Positions 1 to 11,520 of a stretch of 42,586 bases of DNA are shown here, piece by piece. The stretch comes from Gymnopus androsaceus JB14. Taxonomy: Eukaryota > Basidiomycota > Agaricomycetes > Agaricales > Omphalotaceae. The stretch lies in the NCBI GenBank assembly GCA_009733575.1, contig ML769847.1:1-42586 (forward strand). Reading direction: 5' to 3'. The notes beneath the pieces were generated by a model that was not told the DNA's origin, made no database searches, and saw only the letters and a program-made list of their open reading frames with translations. The first letter of the stretch is position 1; each line of letters opens with the position of its first letter. Position numbers and translations under genes: made by a program.

Positions 1-1066
1 AATGGTACATGCGATTCAGGGAAATCATGACCCAACTGGGGTTTAAATGGTCTGATTTTGATCACGCTGTTTTCTATCGCACTAATCCCTTCACCATCAT
101 TTCTATACATGTTGACAACATGACATTGGTTACCAAAACCCTGGCCATCATGGAGAAACTAAAGAAAGATATTGGGGCAATAATCAAAGTTGTTGATTCC
201 GGAGAAATCCATTGGCTACTTGGGATCGAGATCCGAAGATCTCTCCATAATAGGACGATTCACCTATCCCAGCGGTCATATATGGACGCCATACTCTCTC
301 GCTATGGATTCTCGGATATAAAGCCACTTTCTATTCCCTTCGATCCCCACATTCACCTCACCAAAGACCAGTCACTCAAAACGGTCAAGGATATTGCTTT
401 TATGCGCGACAAACCCTACAGAGAGGCCCTTGGCGCTCTCCAGTACTTATCCGTCGCTACGAGACCTGACATCACGTATGCACTCTCTATCCTTGCTCGC
501 TTTTCACAAAACCCTGGCATCACTCACTGGAATGGTGTACGCCGTGTCTACGCCTATCTCAAATACACTCGAGACTTTTGGCTCAGTACGAGCAACCAGG
601 AGACAGTCCAAGGCTATACGGATGCGGATGGTATGTCCCAAGAGGACCAACATGCTATTTCCGGGTACGTTTTTATGTTGAATGGCAGAGCAGTATCTTG
701 GTCGTCGAAACGACAGGATACCATTTCTTTATCCACCACGGAAGCCGAGTATATCGCTTTGACCCATGCGGCAAAGGAAGCGATCTGGCTTAGGAATCTT
801 TTGTCGGAAATCTTTGGTCCAATTACTCATGCGATCCCTATCAAGTCAGACAATCAATCCATGCATTGGCAAAGGATGATTGTTTTCACGCTAGGACCAA
901 ACACATTGATATCCGATATCACTTCATCCGCTACGTCATTGAGGAAGGTAAAATTTGTCTCACATACTGCCCCACCGAAAACATGACGGCAGACATCTTC
1001 ACCAAAGCCTTACCTTCGATGAAAGCCAAACACTTCGCAGCATCCATGGGATTAGCAAAGGTTTGA
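1..1066 (+). pseudogene. Ty1/copia pol 3' part: end of reverse transcriptase and RNase H, frameshifted
   Basis: The window opens inside a Copia polyprotein. The reading frame from 9 to 986 covers the C-terminal half of the reverse transcriptase, including the catalytic-box region (IHVDNM, about 111-128) and the LLGIEI block, then the RNase H domain (QGYTDADG, SSKRQDTISLSTTEAEY). Compared with the second copy at 34.2 kb, four bases are missing near 863-866 (SDNQS region), which shifts the frame; the last 66 codons continue in another frame to the stop at 1066 (TADIFTKALP motif). The upstream gag, protease and integrase lie outside the window. The stretch is about 95% identical to the Copia at 26.9-34.8 kb by eye, so the two belong to one family. 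Confidence 0.93.
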
Positions 1067-1073
1067 AGGGGAG

Positions 1074-1416
1074 TGTTGGAATATCAAAGGTAAATATATT
1101 CTATCGAGCTATACATGGAACGCTTTCTCGTAGTCTCCACTTGTTTGTATCACCATCCCATACACTCCACTGTTATCGTCTCACAGACTCCACATAGTCT
1201 CTCGCCGTATCCACTTGCTCTCTCGCAGTACCCACTTTACCGTATGGACAGTAGCCACACATATTCACGCAGTAGCCACTTGCCCGATATATCGTTTATA
1301 CTTAGGACTGTATATAAGCTTAAGTACCGTACCCTGTAATAACACCGTCGTCCCCCATCGATCTGTGTGATCGTTACTACTGCTGCTACTTCCTATTTAG
1401 GAACGTAACTCTAATA
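1074..1416 (+). mobile_element. 3' LTR of the first Copia element
   Basis: The LTR starts with TGTTGGAATATC directly after a polypurine tract (AAGGGGAG, 1066-1073) and ends with CTCTAATA. The same boundaries recur in three other copies in this window (3706-4067 reverse, 26941-27303, 34459-34821), which fixes the ends. A TATA-like element (GTATATAAG) lies near 1310-1318. The start TGTTGGAATAT is the same as I recall for Drosophila copia. The length is 343 bp against 362-363 bp in the others; an 18-base segment (AAGTCCTGTGTGGACTTA type) present in the other copies is missing near 1380. Confidence 0.9.
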
Positions 1417-1602
1417 AAGTTTTGAGTTGAGTTGAAGTAGATACTTAAAATGGGACTTGGATGAGATTTGGGGCTGACTATTTTATCAGACCAATGCTCT
1501 AGAAGACTAGAACAACTCCCTCAATATAATTGCTTCAAAATTTGGGATGGATGTACAGAGATTGATTACTATAAAATTTAAAAGGGATCAGGGGTGAGAC
1601 AG
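1417..1602 (+). repeat. Outlying unit of the ~180-bp tandem repeat
   Basis: This stretch aligns along its whole length with the units at 2695-3440 (shared blocks such as TTGAGTTGA, ATTTGGGGCTGACT, CAATATAATTGCTTCAAAA, GGGGTGAGA). It is separated from them only by the Mutator-like insertion at 1603-2679. The Copia LTR at 1074-1416 ends exactly where this unit begins, so the Copia also inserted into the array. Confidence 0.75.
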
Positions 1603-2679
1603 GGATTATTCTATACAACAACCCCCTTGTTATGCAGCAACCCTCTGAACGTAACAACCATGTTCAATTCCTGGTTTGAGCGTGGTTGTCACCGGGTGAA
1701 GTTCCAGATCTCGTGGCATTGATGTGACATGCAGTAACATGGGAGAATAAAGGATAAGAGTTGGTGCATGGGTTCGAACCCCAAGGTAGATAGATATAGG
1801 TACATGAAGGCGTCTTTACATCCCGGAAATCATGACCGACTCCCTGCCGAAGTGCATGGCAATAGCATGTGTCATGCCACTACCAATCATATGCATCCCG
1901 CTCATTGATCCCACCTCCCCGCTCACTCTCCCCGCCTCCCTGCCTCCCTGCCCACTGACCAAATATTTATTTTATTTACTTGAAAAATTAGAGAGACTGA
2001 AAGATATTTATAAAATAATGTCTATTGAGTCAATGGGTAGTCCGCATAACCCAACTACAAGCCATGAGATGTACGGTTATACTCAGAAGTAAACTTCAAC
2101 TGACATGATTATAAAGCATGGCAACAAGCTGATATATGGTATATATGTATTCCCGACGAAGGAAATCACTTTATAAACATTCGTCGCATCTGAAACGGAC
2201 GTTTGACGATATTCGGAAGCGCGGTCCGCTGGCGCTAAACTGGCGCTTAGCTCGTGCTCGTCGGTCAAAACGACGAGCTCAAGCAGTCAGATCAGGCGGG
2301 ATATCTCTCGGAACCATCAGGAATATACTTATATGGTCCCGGGTAGGTATGCCAAGTGTTAATTTGGATATTTGATGGTGAATGAATCTGATACTTATTT
2401 TTTTGTGGGCCGGTTACCCTCAAAGCTTGAGTTCATTTTAAGAAACAGCGGAGTCATGAAGGAACCAGAAGGTTGTGTAATTTAAAGCTCTGAGACTGTG
2501 TTTATCAACCTTCGGAGATACTTCCTATGGTTTCTCTATATTATATAATGTGATGTGACATGTTCCAGGTGTTTCGGACTGCGCCGTTAGGAGCAGCAGG
2601 GTTGCTAGATAGGCAATTAATTTCAGGGGGTTGTTGGAGGGTTGTTGCGCAACAAGGGGGTTGCTGAATATAATGATCA
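1603..2679. mobile_element. Non-autonomous Mutator-like (MULE) element with ~40-bp TIRs
   Basis: The ends are imperfect inverted repeats of about 40 bp: GGATTATTCTATACAACAAC at the left, and TGATCATTATATTCAGCAAC as the reverse complement of the right end, both continuing into CCCCTTGTT and CAACCCTC. The flanks GTGAGACAG (1594-1602) and GTGAGATGG (2680-2688) look like a 9-bp target duplication with two changes. Long TIRs plus a 9-bp duplication are typical of Mutator-like elements. A relative lies at 24123-24739. No transposase frame is visible. Inside are a tRNA-type B box (GGTTCGAACCCC, near 1771) and a GC-rich hairpin near 2210-2275. Confidence 0.75.
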
Positions 2680-3440
2680 GTGAGATGGAGGAGAAGTTTT
2701 AAGTTGAGTCAAAGTAGATACATACAATGGGACTTAGATGAGATTTGGGGTTGACTGTTTCATCAGACCAATGCTCTAGAATGACTCCTTCAATATAACT
2801 GCTTCAAAATTTGGGACAGTCTCGAGGATGTATATAGATGGATGAAGGTAAAATTCCGAAGGGATTGGGAGTGAGACGGTAGAGCTTTTTTGAATTGAGT
2901 CAAGGTAGATACTCACATAAAGCTTCCAAGCAACTGTATTCGTCAGACCTATCTTCTAGAGTGACTCCTTGAATACAACTCCTTCAAAAGTTCGGGCTTC
3001 CTTAAGGAGGTATAAATCTTGGTGACTGTAACGTTTTGAAGGAATTGGAGGTGAGATGGAAGAGCAGTTTCAAATTGAATTGATGTTGAGAGTTGAATGC
3101 TTTTGAATTGATGATTTTAATTGGACAAATAGTGTAGAATAACTCCTTTAATATAAATGTTCCAAAAGTTGGGGTTTTTTCGAGGAGGTATTGAGCTTAA
3201 TGATTGCACAGTTTTGAAGGAATTGGGGGGAGAATGGAAGAGAAATTTTGTGTTGAATCAAGGTAACTACCCAAAGCTGCGGAGCGACTGCATTCATCAG
3301 ACCTATTTTTCAGAACAACTCCTTCAATATAATTGCTTCAAACTTGACAGTTCTCTCCAGAAGGTATTGATCTTGATGACTGTTAAATTCTGAAGGATTA
3401 GGGTATGAGATGGAGGAGATATTGAGTGTATTGCATCAAA
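2680..3440 (+). repeat. Divergent ~180-bp tandem repeat, about four units
   Basis: Unit starts are near 2695, 2882, 3063, 3240 and 3416 (partial), giving periods of 187, 181, 177 and 176 bp. Each unit carries the same order of blocks: a TTGAATTGAGTCAAGGTAG-like start, CATCAGACC, GACTCCTTCAATATAA, a T/G-rich stretch, GATGACTGT, GAAGGAATTGG, and GTGAGATGGAAGAG. The units are strongly diverged, so this is an old array. No coding frame persists through the units. Confidence 0.75.
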
Positions 3441-3705
3441 GTACTTATGACTGACAAGAGTAATTTGTCAGTACTAATTACTACTTACTACGTCCAACCT
3501 GTGTTAAATGCCCTCACTTATGCCTCTATCGGCTTGTTTGCTGAGTCAAGAAATACTTCATAAATGCTACATACAGCAATGCAGACAACATGAGGGTAAA
3601 AATAGATAAAGGTACAATATAAAGATATGTAGCATGAAAGATATAGGGTAGATAGCTAGTAGATCCGACAAAAGATATGTATGTGGGTAACAAAGCAGCA
3701 AACAA
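3441..3705. other. AT-rich spacer, no recognisable feature
   Basis: Between the tandem repeat and the solo LTR I see no gene, TIR or repeat. A minus-strand hydrophobic open frame that overlaps it runs into the LTR and shows no domain. Confidence 0.5.
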
Positions 3706-4067
3706 TATTAGAGTTAGATTCCTTAATAGGAAGTAGCAGCAGTAAGTCCACACAGGACTTAGTAGTAGCAATCACACAGATCGATGGGGGACGACGGTGG
3801 TATTACAGGGTATAGTACCTAAGCTTATATACAGTCCTAAGTACAAATGATATATTGGGCAGGTGGCTACTGCATGAATACTTGTGGCTACTGTCCATAC
3901 AGTAAAGTGGGTACTACGAGAGAGTAGGTGAATACGGCGAGAGACTATGTGGAGTCTGCGAGACGATAACAGTGGAGTGCATGGGATGGTGATACAAACA
4001 AGTGGAGACTATGAGAAAGTGTTCCATGTATAGTTCGGAAGATAGATTTACCTTTGATATTCCAACA
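3706..4067 (-). mobile_element. Solo Copia LTR with 5-bp target duplication
   Basis: On the minus strand this begins TGTTGGAATATC (plus 4067 downward) and ends CTCTAATA (plus 3706). It is 362 bp, the same length as the LTRs of the Copia at 26.9-34.8 kb. It is flanked by AACAA on both sides (3701-3705 and 4068-4072), the 5-bp duplication expected of LTR retrotransposons. With no internal region it is the product of LTR-LTR recombination. Confidence 0.93.
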
Positions 4068-4091
4068 AACAACAGGTCGCAGAGTAAACAT

Positions 4092-4305
4092 GGGCCAGGG
4101 AGTGGAAGTACATTTCTATAATGCGGTATTAATTTAAACTTTAGAAACAATTTTTTTTTGCCAATTTGGATGGGAGAAAGGGCGGGCGGGGGGCGGGCCA
4201 GGGAGTGGAAGTACATTTCTATAATGCAGTATTAATTTAAACTTTAAATACTTTTTTTTTTTTTGCCAATTTGGGGGGGTGAAAGGGCGGGCGGTGAGCG
4301 GGAGG
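4092..4305 (+). repeat. 103-bp tandem duplication with G-quadruplex-type runs
   Basis: The block starting GGGCCAGGGAGTGGAAGTAC at 4092 is repeated at 4195. Each copy ends in a poly-T tract and a G-rich tail: GGGAGAAAGGGCGGGCGGGG around 4171-4190, and a second weaker G-rich tail around 4267-4302. The first tail has four runs of three or more G with short loops. A CTAT tetranucleotide tract follows at about 4392-4410. Confidence 0.8.
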
Positions 4306-4671
4306 TGAGAAGCGGGCAGCAAGCGGGAGCAAGAAATAATCGGAAAGGAATGATGGAGCGGCAGCAGAATGTGCAGCTATCTGATACGTGGCTATCTATC
4401 TATCTATCTAAGTACCTGAGCTGATCATTCTGTACTATTTGTAGAGACAAAATAATTATTTTCTCTCTCTGACCATTAGACCTAAGCCTGCATTTAGTAG
4501 AGTGGTAACAAGCCCGGAATGGGATATCCCATTGTAGAGGGCAGCTTGGAAACAAATGGGCTGACCTACAACACTAATTATTTTGTAGACATAAGGATTT
4601 GTTACAACTGGAATGATTTTTGTTATCAATATTAGTGTCTGGGACTCCTCTAATGGTCATCTACCATGTCA
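4306..4671. other. Intergenic stretch, no gene seen
   Basis: Contains the short (CTAT)n tract near 4392-4410 and AT-rich sequence. No open frame with codon structure and no complete TIR pair was found. Confidence 0.5.
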
Positions 4672-4849
4672 CATCAGCAAAACCTGTATTTTCTCTGGAG
4701 AAAACCCATTCATTTGGGACATCTCTGGAGCAAAGTACCCTATTACAGAGACCTCTGGAGATCTCTGGAGAAAATTGACAGTTTTTTGACAGCTGTCAAG
4801 CTCCAGAGATCTCTGGAGACCTCCAGCGAAAATACAGGTTTTGCTGATG
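4672..4849. mobile_element. 178-bp MITE of the CATCAG family (copy A)
   Basis: The ends are near-perfect inverted repeats of 29 bp (one mismatch) starting CATCAGCAAAACCTGTATTT. The element is flanked by CA on both sides (4670-4671 and 4850-4851), consistent with a 2-bp target duplication. The interior is built from repeated CTCTGGAG/CTCCAGAG words and can fold on itself. Relatives with the same ends lie at 7271, 13281, 21984, 25595 and 41758. Confidence 0.85.
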
Positions 4850-5580
4850 CATTTATGGCTTAAGGTAGAATAAGGTAGAACAAGGTAATTTGGTAGCCAC
4901 CATACTGACCACTGTACTGATACTCTGACTGACCTAGTGACTGACTACCCTGATATTCTGTTATTATGCATGATGGCTGCTCCATGCAACAAATACTCTG
5001 ACCGTTGACTATTATCCCGGTCATCAATTACCTGCTGACCAACATACATACAGAGTACTTTTATCCATAGAAAACATCCTGTAGCATTCTTTCGCCCAAA
5101 GCGACCCCTTGTTGGAGTTTTGTTGATTCATCAAAAAGCTCTACATAATGTCTACAATAGATACAAAGGCTCAGGGATCAGGTTCCAACCCCCATTGATC
5201 ATCCGAGCCAAGATATTATTTTGGATTAGACTCTGAAAATGCTACCTTGCTGAAGGACATCTCGGTATATGTTTTCATTAATTTCACTGCGAGTTCTTAC
5301 AAATTAGAAAAATTCTCAGATACACAGACCATATCACCTTGTTGTTTTGAGTTATTAGAGTACGATTCATACAACTATCATAACTTCAATTCCGTTGTCA
5401 TGCTTACTGCAGCATAATCACCAAGTCAGACATGCATTTGAGGACCCAAGACTATTGCTTGACTTGGTAAGGAGCCTGAGTGGTGGATACTCAATAATGC
5501 GCAAGCCTCACAGATACAACACAGGAAGAACACTGTGTACTTTCATTTTTAGAGCAAGTCTTACGTGCATAGACTATAGC
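4850..5580. other. Intergenic stretch downstream of the tautomerase gene
   Basis: Contains short direct repeats (AAGGTAGAATAAGGTAGAAC, CTGACTGACC words) just after the MITE, then unique AT-rich DNA up to the tautomerase stop codon. A plus-strand open frame at 5395-5817 is antisense to the tautomerase exons and is not a gene. Confidence 0.5.
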
Positions 5581-6163
5581 TTATTTTCCCATTTGCTTCA
5601 ACAAAACATCAAACGTGGTGCTCTGGAATCCAAGGCGGTCAGGACCTGGGTCATTGAAGACACTGAGTGCATCAAGTTAGAAATAGTGATTTTCAGTAAT
5701 GGAGATACACGTACATGTATCCGCGGTCGTGAGGGACTCCAAGCTCCGTCTCCAAGAAGGCAAAGAACTTCTTGCTGTAGTCGGAGTTGTTTGAAGTGGG
5801 AAGTCCCAGAACAGTAAGCTGGATTAGGGTTAACGTTGTTGATGTAAGATGGAGGAACACGTACAATTGTCATATAGAAGGCAGGCTCGTGGGTGCCGGC
5901 AAAAATGAGGCCCTCATTATACTTGTACATGACGGTCCAGTACTTGTCCATGCCGAGGACATTGATGCCTTCCTAAGTATAGAGAACCCGATGAGTTGAA
6001 TTGGGCTCGGAAATCCCTGGGAAGAGCTGTACCTTGGCCAATGCAGATGTGAAGGCTTTTTCATCGTTGACCTGGTGAAGTGATGACCGTAAGTAATGGA
6101 GAGGAGTCAGTAGGGATAAAATGCGCCGACTTTTACGTTGGTAGTGATTTCGAGGATAGGCAT
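5581..6163 (-). CDS. MIF-like tautomerase (macrophage migration inhibitory factor family), 5 exons
   Basis: Spliced by eye on the minus strand: exons 6163-6137, 6071-6033, 5972-5865, 5818-5715 and 5662-5581, about 119 codons, matching the ~115-aa MIF family. The start MPILEITTN places the catalytic Pro directly after Met. Later landmarks are NDEKAF, YNEGLIFAGTHEPAF, YSKKFFAFLETELGVP and DRGYIVFNDPG...LGFQSTTF, in MIF order. Introns are 46-65 bp. The first donor is ambiguous: GTAAAA gives the model above, while a donor 6 bp further on would add Lys-Val, as in relatives. Members tautomerise small keto-enol substrates such as phenylpyruvate; the fungal physiological substrate is usually unknown. 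No lesion is visible. Confidence 0.87.
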
Positions 6164-6196
6164 GTTGGGCAGATGAGGATGCGGTTCCAGTCATAG

Positions 6197-6208
6197 AGTT
6201 TATATACA
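6197..6208 (-). promoter_or_regulatory. TATA box of the tautomerase gene
   Basis: The minus strand reads GTATATAAACTC, a good TATA element (plus 6199-6206), about 36 bp upstream of the ATG at 6163. This spacing supports transcription starting just before that ATG and hence the chosen start. Confidence 0.55.
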
Positions 6209-6404
6209 CTTTCCAGGACTTGATGTACTATTGCAATCAATAGTTGAGTAACGCGTCCCTGAAGTCACAATCTAGAAACCACCAAAATGAGCTCGGTTCA
6301 AGCCATCACGCATCACAATGGCTGACTGTCAACTGTAATAGTACAGTAAGTGGAGGAAACTCAAGTAAGTCTTACAATGTACACAGACTACTCAGAGCTG
6401 CACC

Positions 6405-6920
6405 TCAAGAACATCTCAAGCTGGCCTGAACCCTGATTTCTAGAAGTTCATCCTCGATTGTCGGAGCTGAGCATTGTTTCTGGATGCAAAAGAAAACTCT
6501 GACAACGACTGGACTTGATGCAACTGATGAAGCACTGCTGTGAGTCTGAGCATTCTATCCAACTATATTCATGTTATCGTATGAACGGAGCATCAACATC
6601 TGACCTACAAATCCATCACGCCGTGTGTGGGAGTCAAAATTCAGCTTGAATGTGTGCTCGGGAACCGTAAGTGCGGGCATGCTGAGATAAGGACAGCATC
6701 CGTGTATAACAGAAGTTGGACAGATGCCACGCATGATCAGTAGCGACTCTTTTATGATGATGATATGATGTTTGATGATGCTTGATGGATGCAGCGGGTA
6801 ATTTCCCGTAAGAATTTTGTAAATATCGTCGAGCTGAACATTTTGGTCCCAGTCTGATGAGAAGTCTGGGAATCCGTAAATTTCACTCAAATTTTCATTC
6901 ATAAGTGATTTCTGATACAA
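6405..6920 (-). pseudogene. Unrecognised protein fragment with one in-frame stop
   Basis: An open frame runs from the Met at 6920 to a TAG at about 6555 and continues in the same frame for another ~50 codons to a TGA at 6405-6407. The text on both sides of the TAG looks coding (NFDSHTRRDGFVGQMLMLRS before; NAQTHSSASSVASSPVVVRV after), and TAG is one change from TGG. I do not recognise the family. No signal peptide or membrane segment is evident. It may be the 3' part of a dead gene or of a transposon-encoded protein; the upstream end is not defined. Confidence 0.4.
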
Positions 6921-8031
6921 AATTTTATAAATCAGCTAGTATTGTGTTTGAGCAGATTTTTTGCACTTTTGGTGTGCTAGCTGAAGGCCTAAATTCTGGT
7001 AATGAGGGCCTTGAGTTTAAAACACTCTTGTCACACCCTATCAGTTATATAACGCCTTGGGAAAGCTCAAGCTCACCCTATGACCTTTGGTAAATATTGC
7101 AAGTCTCTTTAAAAGTTTGTGCAATACTCAAACAATACTTGAAGCATACAGTATAATTGCTACTCATGTGTGCAGGGCACATATGGATCCAGTTTTATGG
7201 AATAAATGAACTTCATGCAGTGGGCCTAACCAAAGAAAAATCTTCTTAAAGTACTTACTCCCGACATCTTCATCAGGAAAACTGTGAGCTGCTGTCCAGT
7301 GCTGTAAAAAAGGCCAATATAATTCACATCAACTACAGAGCTGTCCAGTTCTGTACAGAGGGTACCCTTCCTGGGCAAACACCCAGGTTTTCCTGATGTC
7401 AAATGATTAATAATTGTTGGCTATACTGACACAAAATCTGCCCAGGGCACTGTACTTCGTTCATCTTCCATTACTTTGGCTTAAACATTTGATTACAGCT
7501 AGTGCTAGAGAGGGCTGCGTCACTGACTCATGACACAAATGTCAGTGAAAACAATGATCTCTGGGAATAAAATTGCAGAAAAATTACCATAACTTTTTTG
7601 AGCAGGGAAATGCTTTCCTGCTTTCAAGTCTTGACATTACCCCTACTCCAATTGCATGTTTGTCCAACTTGTTCCAAGCTGTATTTTGCTGACATGATGA
7701 GCTCCTGAGAAGGTCCGTGATACCCCAGAAGGTGGAAGACAGGTGTATATAGACAACAATTATAACATCAGACCCTTAAGGGTGGAAAATTCTGATTAAC
7801 AACCCCATTGTCAAACAAAAATCCTCCACTTCGCCCCATTTACTCACAGCCCTTACGATGGAATAGCTGCTAGGCTACTGGTCAGAGTGGCTCGGAAGAT
7901 TATCAGACAACCGGATTAGATTTTCTATCCTGAAGCCTTGCTTCAAGAGAAGGTGCTATAACCTCCTTAGTCATCTCTTCTGAAGAAACAGTTTGTCAAT
8001 ATGAAAGACCAATACTCCTCCTTCAAAACAC
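6921..8031. other. Intergenic stretch between the pseudogene and the sulfhydrylase gene
   Basis: Apart from the MITE at 7271-7398 I see no gene, repeat or RNA. The distal part lies downstream of the sulfhydrylase stop codon and presumably holds its 3' end. Confidence 0.5.
7271..7398. mobile_element. 128-bp MITE of the CATCAG family (copy B)
   Basis: The ends are CATCAGGAAAACTG and, reading inward from the right, CATCAGGAAAACCTGGGTGT. The interior repeats CTGTCCAGT[G/T]CTGTA words. Flanks are TT at the left and TC at the right, so the 2-bp duplication is not perfect here. It differs from copy A in the interior but shares the end rule. Confidence 0.65.
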
Positions 8032-10041
<2,010 letters not shown>

Positions 10042-10230
10042 CCTAAAGGCGATTGTGGGCAATAAATGAAGGTAAGTATGTGGAGTTTGGGCAATTGGTG
10101 TTAAACTTATCCATATACTTGAAGTCGACTTGCAAATTGCTATTTTCCCAAGATTTGTCCAGATAGGGACAAGAGAAATCTTCACCTAACGCGATTTTTT
10201 GTTCCGAGAACTTCAGTTTTGAAATTCCTA
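10042..10230. other. 5' flank of the sulfhydrylase gene
   Basis: Short upstream region; open frames here lack domain signals. No clear TATA element was found. Confidence 0.4.
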
Positions 10231-10437
10231 CAGTGCGTTGCATTGAAAACGGGAAGCCAGGATTCTGGCGACCTTGTTTATGTGTGCTTGGTACCACTGG
10301 CAGCTCTATCTATCTATCTACGCTGTAGATCACTCGCATTACTCATAGATTTCAATGGGTGCGGAGCTGCCGGTGTCCCACTAAACAGGGTCATCAGAGA
10401 TCCTGGATTCCCTATTTCAAAGCAACGCACCTCACTG
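10231..10437. mobile_element. 207-bp foldback MITE with TA target duplication (Tc1/mariner-like)
   Basis: Both ends start CAGTG followed by GTTGC within ten bases. The inverted similarity continues through GCCAGGATTCTGG and GGCAGCTC to near the centre, so the element is almost entirely a hairpin of two ~95-bp arms. TA flanks it on both sides (10229-10230 and 10438-10439). CAGTG ends with TA duplication are typical of Tc1/mariner. A short (CTAT)n tract lies inside. A rearranged copy in opposite orientation is at 15102-15261. Confidence 0.8.
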
Positions 10438-10879
10438 TACCGTATCAATGTTCAGAAGAGCTTGAGTCACAGTACTCGATTGTACTTGACAGATCCTCCC
10501 CCTCTTTATTTCCGCAAAGGATCCGAGTCAGATGAGCTTGTAGCAATGGTTGGGCAATATATCACGGTATCACGGATCTTGATGACTAGTTACTGACACT
10601 GATCAAGAATGGAACACGGGATTGCAAGTAGTAAACGTAAGTTCGCCGGGGCTACAGTCGGGGACAGCCAAACTCGACAATTCTAATTGCGGCTGATTGG
10701 GAGTTTTCTGGGGCAAACTGAGTACAGTTTTGGACTCAGACAAATGAAATACGTTGAAAAAGCATTTTTCGGGATTTTTCCCACAACATTTTTGGGACAG
10801 CCCAATTTTCAGAGGTTTTCAGCAAACATTTTAGGGGTATCTAAAGCTATGTATGGTTCATTATTGTTTCCAAATGTAT
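10438..10879. other. Stretch between the MITE and the transposase pseudogene
   Basis: No gene recognised. The later part (from about 10670) may already belong to the dead DDE transposon: GACAGCC[A/C]AA-type words recur here and near 11655. Confidence 0.4.
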
Positions 10880-11520
10880 TATTGCACCTGCCAAAACAGA
10901 ACAATGAGTCTTCTGCTTTTCTTTACTGCCCATTCAGCTGCCTTTCCTGTCAGTCTGCATCAATAAGCACTCATCCAGCAAAAAGATCAATTGATGAAAT
11001 GTCATATCATTTCGGTGGGACATGCATCAAGGTATTTGAATGCCGCATCCTTAGCATCTTGGAAAGTTTTCTTTGGGATCTCTCTGAACCTGCACTTGAC
11101 CCAGCCCCAGTACTACAACATCAAAGATCAGCAAAAGTAGTCATTATGTAGAGAAAAGCATAACATTTCAATTGGGTTCAACTCGCAATGGAATTTTAAC
11201 ACCTTGAGTAAGTCTTCTGCATCAAATGCTTCATCCTCCCAGTCTTGTTCCTCTTCAGAATCTTCTCCCTCCTCAAACCATCCACTATGAAAGTGGAGTT
11301 GTTTACTCTGGAATCCAACAATCTTCTGGGTCTTTGTCTGGACCAGTGACACTTTGCAGAGCATCATTGCAATTCAATACAGCACCAGTTGGCTCTTCAG
11401 GATGTATTTGGTCAGTGTCAGTGGCTTCTGGAGCTTCCTCCAAGCGAATTGATTGATTCTTCAAGCCAGAAACATTCCATTTGCATTTCCAAGGATGCCC
11501 ACCAGGCATGTTGAGGACAG
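10880..11520 (-). pseudogene. C-terminal part of a DDE-type transposase, degraded
   Basis: On the minus strand one frame (around 11128-11230) reads FHCELNPIEM, the region of the last catalytic acidic residue in Tc1/pogo-like and related fungal DDE transposases. After an intron-like gap (GTTATG...TTGTAG, about 11115-11167) it continues YWGWVKCRFREIPKKTFQDA and KYLDACPTEMI. Two stops then interrupt the frame before RLTGKAAEWAVKK. Upstream a separate frame (11303-11509) reads CKWNVSGLKNQ. Several stops and frame changes show it is dead. Both transposon ends are unclear. Confidence 0.6.

Noticed and set aside
3914..4322. Minus-strand open frames rich in Pro and Leu
   Set aside because: They run across the solo LTR and the G-rich tandem duplication, so they are repeat translation, not a gene.
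4430..4600. Possible TIR pair AAAATAATTA/TAATTATTTT
   Set aside because: The matching words are short, AT-rich and self-palindromic, and no target duplication flanks them.
5395..5817. Plus-strand open frame of 140 codons
   Set aside because: It is antisense to tautomerase exons 3-5, whose protein matches the MIF family across four introns; the plus frame has no domain.
10219..10596. Plus-strand open frame of 125 codons
   Set aside because: Most of it is the foldback MITE at 10231-10437 read as protein, including the CTAT repeat; no domain.
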